Source: Mesorhizobium ciceri WSM4083
GTDB lineage: Bacteria > Pseudomonadota > Alphaproteobacteria > Rhizobiales > Rhizobiaceae
Assembly: GCF_000519305.1 (NCBI RefSeq)
Contig: NZ_JAFG01000005.1
Location: 562,018 to 626,017 of the forward strand
Length of the DNA stretch: 64,000 nt
Direction: 5' to 3'
Under the pieces are notes generated by a model that was not told the origin of the DNA, searched no databases, and saw only the letters and a program-made list of their open reading frames with translations. Of the stretch, positions 1-8,290 are shown piece after piece (within the stretch, counting starts at the first letter, position 1; each line of letters begins with the position of its first letter). A program made the position numbers and the translations under genes.

Positions 1-2
1 CC

Positions 3-206
3 GGCGTGGACATCGTGCGGGCTGAAGACGGCAATCTGTTCATACTCGAAGTGAACAGCATGCCCGCCTGGTCGGGATTGCAATCGGTGGTCGCCGTGAA
101 CATCGCCGAGGCAATCGCCGATGCCTTGCTGAAACTCCTGACCGACCGCGCCGAAGCGGCCGCCGCGCCGCGGCCCTACCGTTTTGCCGCGCCTGCGAAT
201 TCGTGA
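3..206 (+). CDS. RimK-like ATP-grasp ligase, C-terminal end (partial)
   Basis: Only the last 67 codons are visible; the gene starts to the left of the window. The stretch with GVDIVRAEDG followed by ILEVNSMPAWSGLQ matches the end of RimK-type ATP-grasp ligases, where the Glu and Asn of EVN bind the Mg-ATP. ATP-grasp ligases of this kind occur in bacterial tetrahydromethanopterin (H4MPT) gene clusters and are thought to add glutamate to the methanopterin or methanofuran cofactor. The stop overlaps the GTG start of the next gene (GTGA), so the two are translationally coupled. The family is fairly sure; whether the acceptor is the pterin (MptN-like) or tyramine (MfnD-like) cannot be told from this fragment. 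Confidence 0.75.
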   Translation, partial: GVDIVRAEDGNLFILEVNSMPAWSGLQSVVAVNIAEAIADALLKLLTDRAEAAAAPRPYRFAAPANS

Positions 207-1078
207 GGGCCGCTGGGGTGGCGCTTTCGCGTGAATACCTCCGGGCCAGCTACAAGGATGCCTGCAGGATGGAGATCGAAGCCCTCAAACCGGGCAACGT
301 CCATCTGTTCGCCGACGGACACGGCATGTCCGCCGCCCAGTTCATGACAAGTGCGGAGGTTTCTTCCGGGCCGCTGACCGATCCTCGTCTGCCGGTCGGA
401 CAGCGCATGCTGGAGGCGGTGCAAGCGACACGACTGGCGGTCGCAACCAATACCAATCTCGGAATCATCCTTCTCACAGGACCTCTGATATGCGCCGCCG
501 AAATGGGTGGTGACAGACTGCAAGACAATCTCGACTCGCTGCTTCGGGCTTTGAGCGTGCAGGATACCAAGGCGGTATTCGAGGCGATCGTCACGGCCGC
601 GCCAGGCGGCCTCGGAGAAGCCGCCAACGATGTGCGGCAGGAGCCGAAGGTTCATTTGCTGGACGCGATGCGGGAGGCCGCCGACCGCGACACGATCGCC
701 CGCCAGTACGGCAACTGTTTCGGCGACGTGTTCGGGGTCGGGCTCGCCGCGCTGGATGGAGCGTTGGCACGCGAAGAAACCGGCATGTGGCCGACGGTAT
801 TCGCCTACATGGCGTTTCTCGCCGGCTTCCCCGACAGCCATGTGATGCGCAAGCACGGCGTTGACGTCGCAAATCAGGCGCGGCAGGAAGCCGTTGCCGT
901 TCAGGCGGCGCTCCATGCCGAGAGCGACGAGCCATCGCGCATTCGTCTGCTCATGGAGTTCGACCGCCGGCTGAAGGCCGACAACATCAACCCCGGCACC
1001 TCGGCCGACCTCACCGTGGCTACTCTTTTAGTCCACACCCTCGCCCTCACCTTGCATAATCGCGGCGTTGGTGCTTGA
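203..1078 (+). CDS. Triphosphoribosyl-dephospho-CoA synthase-like protein (CitG family, H4MPT cluster)
   Basis: A 291-residue CitG-family protein. Conserved pieces are KPGNVH at residues 29-34, NTNLG at 83-87 and NPGTSADL at 263-270. True CitG makes the prosthetic group precursor of citrate lyase from dephospho-CoA and ATP, but no citrate lyase genes are near. CitG homologues are a constant member of bacterial H4MPT/methanofuran gene clusters, where they probably take part in cofactor assembly; the exact reaction is not something I know to be proven. The GTG start at 203 overlaps the stop of the ATP-grasp gene, and fae follows after about 150 bp. Confidence 0.85.
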   Translation: MRAAGVALSREYLRASYKDACRMEIEALKPGNVHLFADGHGMSAAQFMTSAEVSSGPLTDPRLPVGQRMLEAVQATRLAVATNTNLGIILLTGPLICAAEMGGDRLQDNLDSLLRALSVQDTKAVFEAIVTAAPGGLGEAANDVRQEPKVHLLDAMREAADRDTIARQYGNCFGDVFGVGLAALDGALAREETGMWPTVFAYMAFLAGFPDSHVMRKHGVDVANQARQEAVAVQAALHAESDEPSRIRLLMEFDRRLKADNINPGTSADLTVATLLVHTLALTLHNRGVGA

Positions 1079-1227
1079 CTTCCAAAAGCGGAAGCTGTGC
1101 TTCCGCGGCTATCTAGCCAACCGGTCCGGGCAAATCCGGACGCTGCCAACAAGGATAGCTGTCCATCGAGCGCCTGCTCGGTTGCAGCGTCCGTGGACAT
1201 CATAATTGTGTCTTGGAGGAAATTGGC

Positions 1228-1734
1228 ATGGCAAAAATCTCAAAGGTTATGGTCGGTGAATCGCTGGTGGGAGACGGCAACGAAGTCGCGCATGTCGACC
1301 TGCTCATCGGCCCGCGGGGGAGCGCGGTCGAAACGGCATTTTGCAACGCGCTTACCAACAACAAGGACGGCTTTACTTCGCTTTTGGCGGTGATCGCGCC
1401 CAATCTTCAATGCAAACCCAACACCGTGATGTTCAACAAGGTCACGATCAAGGGCGCCAAACAGGCGGTCCAGATGTTCGGCCCGGCACAGCACGCCGTG
1501 GCAAAGGCCGTGCAGGACAGCGTTGCGGACGGGACCATTCCGGCCAACGAAGCAGACGACGTGTTCATCTGCGTCGGGGTGTTCATCCATTGGGACGCGG
1601 CGGACGACGCCAAGATCCAGAAATACAATTACGAGGCGACAAAGGAAGCTATCCAGCGCGCCGTTGCAGGAACCCCGACCGCCGCCGAAGCAACGGCCCA
1701 GCGCGACAAGGTCAAGCATCCGTTCGCAGCCTAG
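1228..1734 (+). CDS. fae: Formaldehyde-activating enzyme
   Basis: A 168-residue protein that reads almost collinearly with Methylobacterium Fae. It condenses formaldehyde with H4MPT to give methylene-H4MPT in the cytoplasm, the entry step of the H4MPT-linked formaldehyde oxidation route. Family hallmarks are GDGNEVAH ending in the conserved His22, [25 protein letters not shown] and [11 protein letters not shown] chose the ATG at 1228 because GGAGG at 1215-1219 sits just upstream, and because the protein then begins MAKISKV as family members do; a TTG at 1213 would put the ribosome site inside the coding region. A strong hairpin follows the gene. Confidence 0.97.
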   Translation: MAKISKVMVGESLVGDGNEVAHVDLLIGPRGSAVETAFCNALTNNKDGFTSLLAVIAPNLQCKPNTVMFNKVTIKGAKQAVQMFGPAQHAVAKAVQDSVADGTIPANEADDVFICVGVFIHWDAADDAKIQKYNYEATKEAIQRAVAGTPTAAEATAQRDKVKHPFAA

Positions 1735-1826
1735 ACAAGAGACAGCCCCGCACAGGAAAAACCCTCTTCTGAGACGGATGGTCTGTTGCGCCGGCTGAAA
1801 AAAGTTCTGGGCTTTTGAAACGTCAC

Positions 1827-1854
1827 CTCCCGAAGGGCGCACGTCCTTCGGGAG
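1827..1854. terminator. Hairpin between fae and convergent HisA-like gene
   Basis: Perfect 10-nt arms CTCCCGAAGG (1827-1836) and CCTTCGGGAG (1845-1854) around an 8-nt loop lie between two convergent genes. No clear T-run follows on either strand, so it may act as a bidirectional terminator or as a 3'-end stabiliser of the fae mRNA. Confidence 0.6.
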
Positions 1855-1871
1855 TCGACGAGCAACGATGA

Positions 1872-2582
1872 TCAGGCGCCGAGTGATGCGAGGCGGCCGG
1901 GTGTAAGCGTAGCGTTGTGCAATGAGGTTGCGACCAGCGCCGCGGCGACGTCCATGGCGGACAAGGCCCTGATGTCGTTCTCATCTCGGACGCCGCCGGC
2001 CGCGATGACGGCGCGATTTCCGGCCTTGGCCTTGACCTCCTGCAACCGCCCGAAGTCGGGACCGGCGGCCGCCCCGACCTTGGCCAGCGTCATGACAATA
2101 ACCTTTTGCGGCCAAAGCTCGGGCTCATCGAGAAGAGAACGCGGTCCGCAAAAACTATCGCCGACGAAATCAAGGGACAGGATGAGATCGGGATGATCGC
2201 GAAAACGCCGCAGCAACATGTCGTCCCGCTGCGATTCGGTACCCAGAACAGGAGACAGCGAGCGTTCGGCAAGCGCCGCCAAAAGTGTCTTCTCGTCGGC
2301 CACGCCGGCATCGACCCAAAGTTCCGGCGGCTCCGCCATCGTCCTCAGCCGGGCGAGTGCGTCGCTGTTTGGCGCTCCGCCTTCGATAGCGTCCAGATCT
2401 GCGACGTAGAAGGTCGAAAAAGGATAAAGCCCACGCAGTCCTTCAGCGACCGCGACGACATCAGGGCTTCGGCTGAGAGGCGTAACGATCGGCCTGTAGC
2501 GATCGCGTTTTCCCTGCTGGGCGCGAACCACCACGCCGTCTTTCAGGTCGAGAACCGGAATGATACGCAACGCTTTTTTCAC
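1872..2582 (-). CDS. HisA/HisF-related TIM-barrel protein of H4MPT clusters
   Basis: A 236-residue TIM-barrel protein starting VKKALRIIPVLDLKDG, which resembles the first strand of HisA (phosphoribosylformimino isomerase). The barrel motifs AAGGVRDENDI and ALVATSLHNA near the C-terminus match the phosphate-binding end of HisA. It is not in a histidine operon. It belongs to a HisA-related family that travels with methanopterin genes in methylotrophs and methanogens, and its reaction is not known to me. The GTG start at 2582 is chosen because homology begins there; an upstream extension to 2744 would run antisense through mfnF. Its start lies only 33 bp from that of the divergent mfnF. Confidence 0.75.
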   Translation of the reverse strand: MKKALRIIPVLDLKDGVVVRAQQGKRDRYRPIVTPLSRSPDVVAVAEGLRGLYPFSTFYVADLDAIEGGAPNSDALARLRTMAEPPELWVDAGVADEKTLLAALAERSLSPVLGTESQRDDMLLRRFRDHPDLILSLDFVGDSFCGPRSLLDEPELWPQKVIVMTLAKVGAAAGPDFGRLQEVKAKAGNRAVIAAGGVRDENDIRALSAMDVAAALVATSLHNATLTPGRLASLGA

Positions 2583-2615
2583 CGACCAATTGCTCCCGTC
2601 ATGAAAGCTTGAAGC

Positions 2616-3653
2616 GTGGAAAAAAGAAAGGGCATCATTGCCGGTTTCGACATTGGCGGCGCGCATCTGAAGGTGACCCGCGCACAAGACGGTCGCATCG
2701 TCGAGGCGGTGACGATCGCAACGCCGCTCTGGCAAGGGCTGCACAAACTGGCTTCAGCCCTCGACGAAACGGCTCCGATCTACGCGGGTGCGGATCTCAA
2801 CGCATTCACCATGACAGGCGAATTGTCGGACATCTTTCCGTCCCGCGATGCCGGCGTAACGGCTCTTCTGGGTCAGATTTCCAACCATTTCCCCACAGAC
2901 AAAAAGCTGGTCTATGCCGGACCATCCGGTTTCGTCGGAGTCGAGCGGGCAGCGCAGCTGGCCGCCGATGTGGCTTCCGCCAATTGGCACGCGACAGCCT
3001 TGTTGGTGGCAAAACTCGCCGGCGATGCCTTGTTCGTCGACATGGGCTCCACCACCACCGATATTATCGCCATCAAGAACGGCGCCGTGGCCAATGACGG
3101 CTACACCGATGCCGGACGGCTTCTAACCGGCGAATTGGTCTATACCGGCTTTACCAGGACATTCCTGTTCGGCGTAGCCTCGTCGGCTCCCGTCCATGGC
3201 AGGCTAACGCCGCTGATGAACGAGTATTTCGCCTCGATCGCCGACGCTCACCGCATCCTGGGCGTGCTCGACGAGGACGACGACAGGCACCCTCCCGCCG
3301 ACGGCAAGGAAAAGACCGTGGACGGCTCGATCGCGCGGCTGGCGCGCATGGTCGGGCGCGACGCCACCGACCTGACGCCGCCGGAATGGGGTGAAGTCGC
3401 GCGCTGGTTCAGCGAGCAGCAACTGCGCAAAGTGCACGATGCAGCGTCGCTGGTTGCCGGAACCCTGCCTCGGCATGTCCCGATCGTCGGCGCCGGAAGC
3501 GGTCGCTGGCAGATCAGGCGACTGGCCGAACGCATGGAACGCAGTTACGTCGATTTCGCCGACATCATCCCCGCCGATGACACCGTTCGCGGGCAAGCGA
3601 GCAGCGCGGCACCCGCGTCCGCGGTCGCGCTTTTGGCGGGATATCCTTCCTAA
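2616..3653 (+). CDS. mfnF: MfnF-like H4MPT-linked C1 pathway protein (hydantoinase/oxoprolinase family)
   Basis: A 345-residue protein of the ASKHA/hydantoinase A fold. The phosphate-binding loop FDIGGAHLKV is at residues 11-20 and the second nucleotide motif FVDMGSTTTDI at 140-150. Archaeal members (MfnF) join the aminomethylfuran diphosphate to gamma-glutamyl-tyramine in methanofuran synthesis, and bacterial homologues are annotated as H4MPT-linked C1 transfer pathway proteins. With MfnB- and MfnE-like domains encoded at 6211-8040, this gives three steps of the furan branch in one window. Start is a GTG at 2616; an ATG at 2601 meets a stop after three codons. It ends 20 bp from the convergent DUF447 gene. 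Confidence 0.85.
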   Translation: MEKRKGIIAGFDIGGAHLKVTRAQDGRIVEAVTIATPLWQGLHKLASALDETAPIYAGADLNAFTMTGELSDIFPSRDAGVTALLGQISNHFPTDKKLVYAGPSGFVGVERAAQLAADVASANWHATALLVAKLAGDALFVDMGSTTTDIIAIKNGAVANDGYTDAGRLLTGELVYTGFTRTFLFGVASSAPVHGRLTPLMNEYFASIADAHRILGVLDEDDDRHPPADGKEKTVDGSIARLARMVGRDATDLTPPEWGEVARWFSEQQLRKVHDAASLVAGTLPRHVPIVGAGSGRWQIRRLAERMERSYVDFADIIPADDTVRGQASSAAPASAVALLAGYPS

Positions 3654-3673
3654 GCATGTTGCGGCGCTCGCGC

Positions 3674-4264
3674 CTATGCCCGCGCGTCCTCGCTCCGGGA
3701 ATCTTTGGCGGTCAAGTGATCGCTGACACGCTGCATCAGCCAGCCCCAGGCTTCCTTTTCGCCCTCGCCTGCGGTCTTTTCGATGGCAATCGAAAGGTAG
3801 GCGACTTCCGCCTCGATCTTGTCGCGCGGCAGCATGCCGAGCCGGCTGACCAGGATGGCCAGCTCAAGCACCGCCGCCTTGGCTCGATTGAGGCCGGTGA
3901 AAGGCGCGAGCGTTTCCTCCCGCACCACGCGGCAGAAATGGCGGGGGCGCACGCCATTGTCATCGACCGCCTGGACTTCGAAGCCCGAATACGCCAGTGC
4001 CGCCTCGAGCCTCGGCACCGGAAACCCTTCAACCGGAACGGTTGACCAATGCTTGCGGCCTGTCAGGCAGCCGGCAAAGACACGCACGTCGTCGGTATAA
4101 TTGGCGATGGCGAACGGCACTTCGGCGAGATTGTCGAGCGTGACCGACGGCCGGAAGGGCGCAATCACCCAGCCGTCATTCTCGGCGATAATGCCGATCG
4201 GCGCGATGTGGACGTTGCCTGCCTTGTTGACAGTCGTGATGATCGATTCGCGAATGTAGGGCAT
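3674..4264 (-). CDS. DUF447 family protein
   Basis: A 196-residue protein of the DUF447 family, which has a split-barrel flavin-binding fold. It opens MPYIRESIITTVNKAGNVHIAPIGI, typical of the family, and has CLTGRKHW in the middle. DUF447 genes are regularly found in archaeal and methylotroph methanopterin clusters; the reaction is unknown. The start at 4264 is 4 bp after the stop of the DHPS-like gene, so it is the last gene of a minus-strand operon that begins with the 609-residue fusion gene. A longer in-frame ORF reaching 4378 would overlap that upstream gene by about 110 bp and is not used. Confidence 0.8.
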   Translation of the reverse strand: MPYIRESIITTVNKAGNVHIAPIGIIAENDGWVIAPFRPSVTLDNLAEVPFAIANYTDDVRVFAGCLTGRKHWSTVPVEGFPVPRLEAALAYSGFEVQAVDDNGVRPRHFCRVVREETLAPFTGLNRAKAAVLELAILVSRLGMLPRDKIEAEVAYLSIAIEKTAGEGEKEAWGWLMQRVSDHLTAKDSRSEDARA

Positions 4265-4268
4265 GGTC

Positions 4269-5663
4269 CTAGCGCTCTTTCCTTGCGCGGAGCGTCTTGC
4301 CCGGCTCGGCAAGACGGGTACGGTCGGTTTCGGGAGCCGGCGCGGCAACGCCCCATGCGAGCGGCTCGTCCTGCACATAACGCTTGCCGAGGCGCCACGC
4401 GATCTCCGCCTTCATCAGTTCCGCGCCGAGGTAAAAAGCGTGTGCGCCATCGGCGTCGACGTCCAGCCCGGCAAAAAGTTCGAACGCATCCGTGGCAACC
4501 GCATGCCCTTTGCTATTGAAAACATGGATGCCGTCCTCCGCTACCGCGATCCGGAAGTTGGCGTCGCGCACATGGGCCGCCAATGCCTCGATATCGTCGG
4601 TTGAGGCTGTGAAAGGCTTGCGATCATGGACCTGCAGCAGGCCTGGGTGATAGCCGCGCGGCAACGCGCCGTCCGTGCAAGCAGCCAACATGACGCGGCG
4701 GGCGATATCGTGCTCCTCGATCGTCCGCACCGTGTGTGGGCTGACATGCACCGCCAGCACGTTTCGGATCCGGAGTTCCGAGCAGAGTCCCGCTAGAACG
4801 GCCGTAACGCCGGAACTGTCCGCGTCGGTCAATTCGGTGAGATTGCCGGTGCCCATCAGCAATTCGACGTCCGGCCAGCGGCGCCGCGCCTCGATGAAGC
4901 GCCCGAGTGAAACGGCGAAGCCGAAATGGATCGGGTCGAGCACGGGATCGGCGATGAAGGCGACGCCGGCCTTTTGCGCGGCTTTGATGGCCCGGCCGAG
5001 CGAATCCAGATCGCCGGGGATGGACGGTATCAACACCGCCGTAGCCCTATGATCCAAGATCAACGGCAGCGTGTTCTCATCGAGGCTGAGAAGATAGTCC
5101 GCGCCGGCGCGTGCCCCGATCGTCAGTTCGTCCACGCTGGCCGAATCGACGCTGACCATGAATCCCCGTGCCTTGAGCGCTCGCACAGCCTCCGCCAGCA
5201 ACGGAAACGGCGTCTCCGGCAGGCAGCCCAGATCGATGACATCGGCGCCGGCCGCAGCCAGCATCGAAGCCCTCGCCATCAGTGCCTCGACCGACAGCAT
5301 CGGCGCATCGACGATCTCGGCGAAGATGCGCATATCGTGACGCGTGAGATCCGGCGGTTTGCCAGCCCGGCCAAGGAAGGGTGGAAGGTCAGCGATCTCG
5401 TCGGGGCCGCGCACAAAGGGCACGCCGAAATGCTCCGACAGGTGCTCGATGTTTCCCCGATAGCGTCCGGGCAGGATGACGCGGCCGACGTCTCCTGTCA
5501 GAGTGAGCCGACGCTTCACAATGTCCTCGCTCATCAACGCGGCGACCTTGACGCCGACGTCGACGATTTCCCACGCGAATTCGGTTCTGCCCAGCCCGGC
5601 CAGCAGCCGTTCCAGCCGCGCCTTGGCCAGATGGCCGGTAAGAAAAACCAGCCGCTCAGCCAT
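4269..5663 (-). CDS. Dihydropteroate synthase-like protein (DUF6513) of H4MPT cluster
   Basis: A 464-residue protein. The N-terminal ~130 residues (FLTGHLAKARLERLL onward) are the DUF6513-type domain and the middle is a TIM barrel of dihydropteroate-synthase type (for example MLAAAGADVIDLGCLPETP and VSVDSASVDEL). It is a DHPS-like protein of the kind found in methylotroph H4MPT clusters and archaea, and is presumed to couple the pterin with the aryl moiety or a related step in methanopterin synthesis. It is much longer than folate-pathway FolP (about 280 residues). Its start overlaps the stop of the flavoprotein gene (5656) by 8 bp, showing tight coupling. Confidence 0.8.
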   Translation of the reverse strand: MAERLVFLTGHLAKARLERLLAGLGRTEFAWEIVDVGVKVAALMSEDIVKRRLTLTGDVGRVILPGRYRGNIEHLSEHFGVPFVRGPDEIADLPPFLGRAGKPPDLTRHDMRIFAEIVDAPMLSVEALMARASMLAAAGADVIDLGCLPETPFPLLAEAVRALKARGFMVSVDSASVDELTIGARAGADYLLSLDENTLPLILDHRATAVLIPSIPGDLDSLGRAIKAAQKAGVAFIADPVLDPIHFGFAVSLGRFIEARRRWPDVELLMGTGNLTELTDADSSGVTAVLAGLCSELRIRNVLAVHVSPHTVRTIEEHDIARRVMLAACTDGALPRGYHPGLLQVHDRKPFTASTDDIEALAAHVRDANFRIAVAEDGIHVFNSKGHAVATDAFELFAGLDVDADGAHAFYLGAELMKAEIAWRLGKRYVQDEPLAWGVAAPAPETDRTRLAEPGKTLRARKER

Positions 5664-6207
5664 CGCTTGCGAGTTCGGCCTGGCGCCGTGTGAGCGAGGC
5701 TTCGAGATCAGCGAGCGACTCGACCACCAGGGTCCGCTCGAAACTCTTCAACTGTTTGGTATTTTCCAGGTCGATCCTGCGCGGATAGACCTTGACCAGC
5801 CCGTGCGGTGCCTGAGTTTCGAGTTCCGGCGCGGTGTCGCAAGCAAAGACGATGGCTGGCACACGGCACTTTCCCGCTTGGGCAAAGACATTGGTGGCGA
5901 GCGTGTCGGAAATGCCATGCACGCATTTGGCGACCGTGTTGGACGTGGCCGGCGCCACCACGACGGTGTGATAGACACCGTGGTAGAATTCGCCGACCGG
6001 GATCGCGCTCGCGGTCTTGTCGTGCAGCACGCGCGTGGTCTCCGGGAAATCAAGTTTAAGCTTGTACATGCGCAGCACTTCGTTGGCGGCCTTCGACACG
6101 AAGACATCGCAATGTTCGAGTTGGCGAACAAGTGCGAAGCTCTCCGTAAAAAAATGCCCGGAACCCGTCAAAACCCACGCCCAGCGCGGCACATGCAGCT
6201 TCACCAT
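5656..6207 (-). CDS. Flavoprotein of the archaeoflavoprotein/dihydromethanopterin reductase-like family
   Basis: A 183-residue protein of the HFCD flavoprotein fold. The N-terminus WVLTGSGHFF and the central VVVAPATSNTVAKCVHGISDTLATN (FMN-binding PATSNT-type motif) are diagnostic. Relatives include archaeal AfpA and DmrB; DmrB reduces dihydromethanopterin to H4MPT, which would be the last step of the pathway encoded by its neighbours. I infer, but cannot prove, that role here. It sits 3 bp after the stop of the upstream fusion gene and overlaps the next gene by 8 bp. Confidence 0.8.
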   Translation of the reverse strand: MVKLHVPRWAWVLTGSGHFFTESFALVRQLEHCDVFVSKAANEVLRMYKLKLDFPETTRVLHDKTASAIPVGEFYHGVYHTVVVAPATSNTVAKCVHGISDTLATNVFAQAGKCRVPAIVFACDTAPELETQAPHGLVKVYPRRIDLENTKQLKSFERTLVVESLADLEASLTRRQAELASDG

Positions 6208-6210
6208 CGG

Positions 6211-8040
6211 CTAGCCCGCCTTCTTTGCCGATGACCCTGTTGAAGCCACGATCCTGATGCCGGGCAGCTTGCCCAACGCGAGCATTGCGCCGGCCTCGGC
6301 GGCATCCTTCGGACCGGCGAGATGGAAATCGACGCCGTCGGGCAGCATGGCGGCAAAGCCTGGGTCGACAATGCCTCGGGCCCTCAGGCTGTCAGCGGTA
6401 TCGCTGTCGAAGAACGCACCGGTCTGCTTGATAAGCAACAGCGCGTTTGCGCCAAGCTTGCCGGCAAGCCAGGCGGCCAGAGAATCGGAGGTAATGTCCC
6501 AGGAGGCCGGAACATCCAGCGCCGGCAGTGCCAGTGACGACGGCAGCCACACCGGAACCTTCCCCGCCTCCAACGCTCGCCCGATCTCGTCCAGCGACCG
6601 TGCCGGCGTCAGCCTTTCGTCCCGGTCGAGGATGACATGGCCGAACTGCTCCATGGCCAGCATCGCCATGGCATGAGCGGCGGTGTCGGAAAAATCCATG
6701 CGGGTCTGCGTCTCGCGCACATGATCGGCAAAGAGGCCGCCGCCGGGCACGATGACGATCGGCAGCCTGGAACCCGCCAGCGCTGCGATCCAACTCTTCA
6801 TCTCCGCCGCATGGGCCGTGCTGCCGCCAAGCTTGACGATGGCCCGTCGAAGCATTTCGGGGCGTTCCTGGCGCGGCCGGAAAACAACGCTTCGGTCTTT
6901 TCGGCCAGCAGTGCCGGAGGCAGCACCGCGTCCCGCCGATTGGCGCTTGCGTTCGATCTCGACGCCGACGCCGCCAGGGCCGAGCTCGAGCTTTTCCACC
7001 CTTACCGTGACGCGCACGACACGCTGGTTCTCCAGGACGTGCGCTGCCACCTGCTCGGCCAAAGCCTCGCTGAGCTGGATATGGCCCCGTGCGACGATGG
7101 TGCGAATGCCGTCCATGATGATGTCATAGGAGAACACATGGCGCATGTCCTCGGGATGCTCGGTGATTTGCAGCACGTCGGCGGCCACATCAAAGCGCAC
7201 TTTTTGAGTATGGCCATGCTCGAAGCTGTAGGCACCGATCTGGACCGGCAGAACAAAATCCCGCACAAAAATCCTGTCCGTGCCCAGTGCCGGATCGGTG
7301 TCGGGCGAATAGCCTCTCGCCGCCAACAGGCGATAGTCGATACTCGATTGACCGCCGGTCCCGGATTGCGCCGGGATCAACTCGCGAATCTGCGAGACCG
7401 CCTCGGCGCTGATCGAACTCGTGCGACCGGAATGGCCACACAGCGCCCCCCGAAAGCCGAGAAAATCGGGAGCGAAAGGCAAGAGGCGCGGAATATCCGG
7501 AGCTTCCAGCGATCCACTCAGGCCGACCATCAGACCGAGCGATTTCGCTCGATCGACGAATCCCGGAATACGCTCCGGCGGCAGATGATCGAGCAGCCGG
7601 CCCTTCCCCTTTTGCGCGGTATCGACCATCACGCCATGGAAGCGATGCCTGGCGAACATCGGCAGAAGCTCGAAGTCCGGCGCCAGATCGGCAAACAGCA
7701 CGGCAATCAGCTTCGTTCGTGCGGCGAGCGGTTCGAGCGCCTGTGCGCAGGCAGAGATATTTGCCGAAGGAAAAAATCCGATCTTTACATAGTCGACGCC
7801 GGTCGCCGCGATCTCGTCGGCCTTGACGCGGATCGTTTCGGGTTCCATCGGCAGGTCGCCGCAGACCGCGCTGACCGGAGCCCGACCAGCGATGAACGAA
7901 ATCGTTCGGCGCATGGTTTCCGTGGAAACCGCGCCCAGGGCTCCCGCCTTCGGATCCTTCAGGTCGACGATGTCGACACCTCCAGAAAGAGCGATCTCCG
8001 CCTCTTCGATACCGGTGACGCTGGCCAGCATTCTGGTCAT
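6211..8040 (-). CDS. MfnB-FolB-MfnE three-domain fusion (furan phosphate synthase, dihydroneopterin aldolase-like, amino-acid-kinase-like)
   Basis: A single open frame of 609 codons holds three domains. Residues 1-235 are a (5-formylfuran-3-yl)methyl phosphate synthase (MfnB, formerly DUF556): VDLKDPKAGALGA carries the likely Schiff-base lysine K28, and VKIGF carries K86. Residues about 255-367 are a FolB-like dihydroneopterin aldolase (IFVRDFVLPVQIGAYSFEH). Residues about 397-605 are an amino-acid kinase (AIVKLGGSTAH, VPGGGLFAD) like MfnE, the aminomethylfuran phosphate kinase. A charged, Arg/Ser/Gly-rich linker (365-395) joins the last two. The protein would supply enzymes for both the methanofuran furan ring and the pterin branch. 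First gene of the minus-strand operon ending at 3674. Confidence 0.88.
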   Translation of the reverse strand: MTRMLASVTGIEEAEIALSGGVDIVDLKDPKAGALGAVSTETMRRTISFIAGRAPVSAVCGDLPMEPETIRVKADEIAATGVDYVKIGFFPSANISACAQALEPLAARTKLIAVLFADLAPDFELLPMFARHRFHGVMVDTAQKGKGRLLDHLPPERIPGFVDRAKSLGLMVGLSGSLEAPDIPRLLPFAPDFLGFRGALCGHSGRTSSISAEAVSQIRELIPAQSGTGGQSSIDYRLLAARGYSPDTDPALGTDRIFVRDFVLPVQIGAYSFEHGHTQKVRFDVAADVLQITEHPEDMRHVFSYDIIMDGIRTIVARGHIQLSEALAEQVAAHVLENQRVVRVTVRVEKLELGPGGVGVEIERKRQSAGRGAASGTAGRKDRSVVFRPRQERPEMLRRAIVKLGGSTAHAAEMKSWIAALAGSRLPIVIVPGGGLFADHVRETQTRMDFSDTAAHAMAMLAMEQFGHVILDRDERLTPARSLDEIGRALEAGKVPVWLPSSLALPALDVPASWDITSDSLAAWLAGKLGANALLLIKQTGAFFDSDTADSLRARGIVDPGFAAMLPDGVDFHLAGPKDAAEAGAMLALGKLPGIRIVASTGSSAKKAG

Positions 8041-8290
8041 CTGAACAGTTTCTCCAGTTTGGAGGACAAGACGTTTTTATAGAGGCAGTCGATCCCCCTG
8101 CGCCACGTCTCGCCGGTGTTGCCATGCAAATCGACGCTGGCGACCTTCCGCACCGTTCTGGCAGTCGCGAAAAGTCCCCCGATAGGGTTTGATAAATTTT
8201 GCGGGTCGGCTAAGCTGATCATGGGCACCTTGACTTGGCGCGGGTCCGGCAACCGTCGAACCTTTGCGCAAGAATGGGTAATTACTATCG
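8041..8290. promoter_or_regulatory. Divergent promoter region between the cofactor operon and the lut-like operon
   Basis: The 250 bp between the two divergent starts (8040 minus, 8291 plus) must hold promoters for both operons. I see no clear sigma-70 boxes, long inverted repeat or convincing small gene. The lut-like operon has only a weak ribosome site before its ATG. Confidence 0.45.

Noticed and set aside
1872..2582. HisA of histidine biosynthesis
   Set aside because: No other his genes nearby and the protein belongs to the H4MPT-cluster HisA-like family by context; kept as HisA-related only.
6637..8082. 481-codon plus-strand frame opposite the MfnB-FolB-MfnE gene
   Set aside because: Low-information Arg/His/Asp-rich translation typical of antisense shadows; the minus strand shows three known domains.
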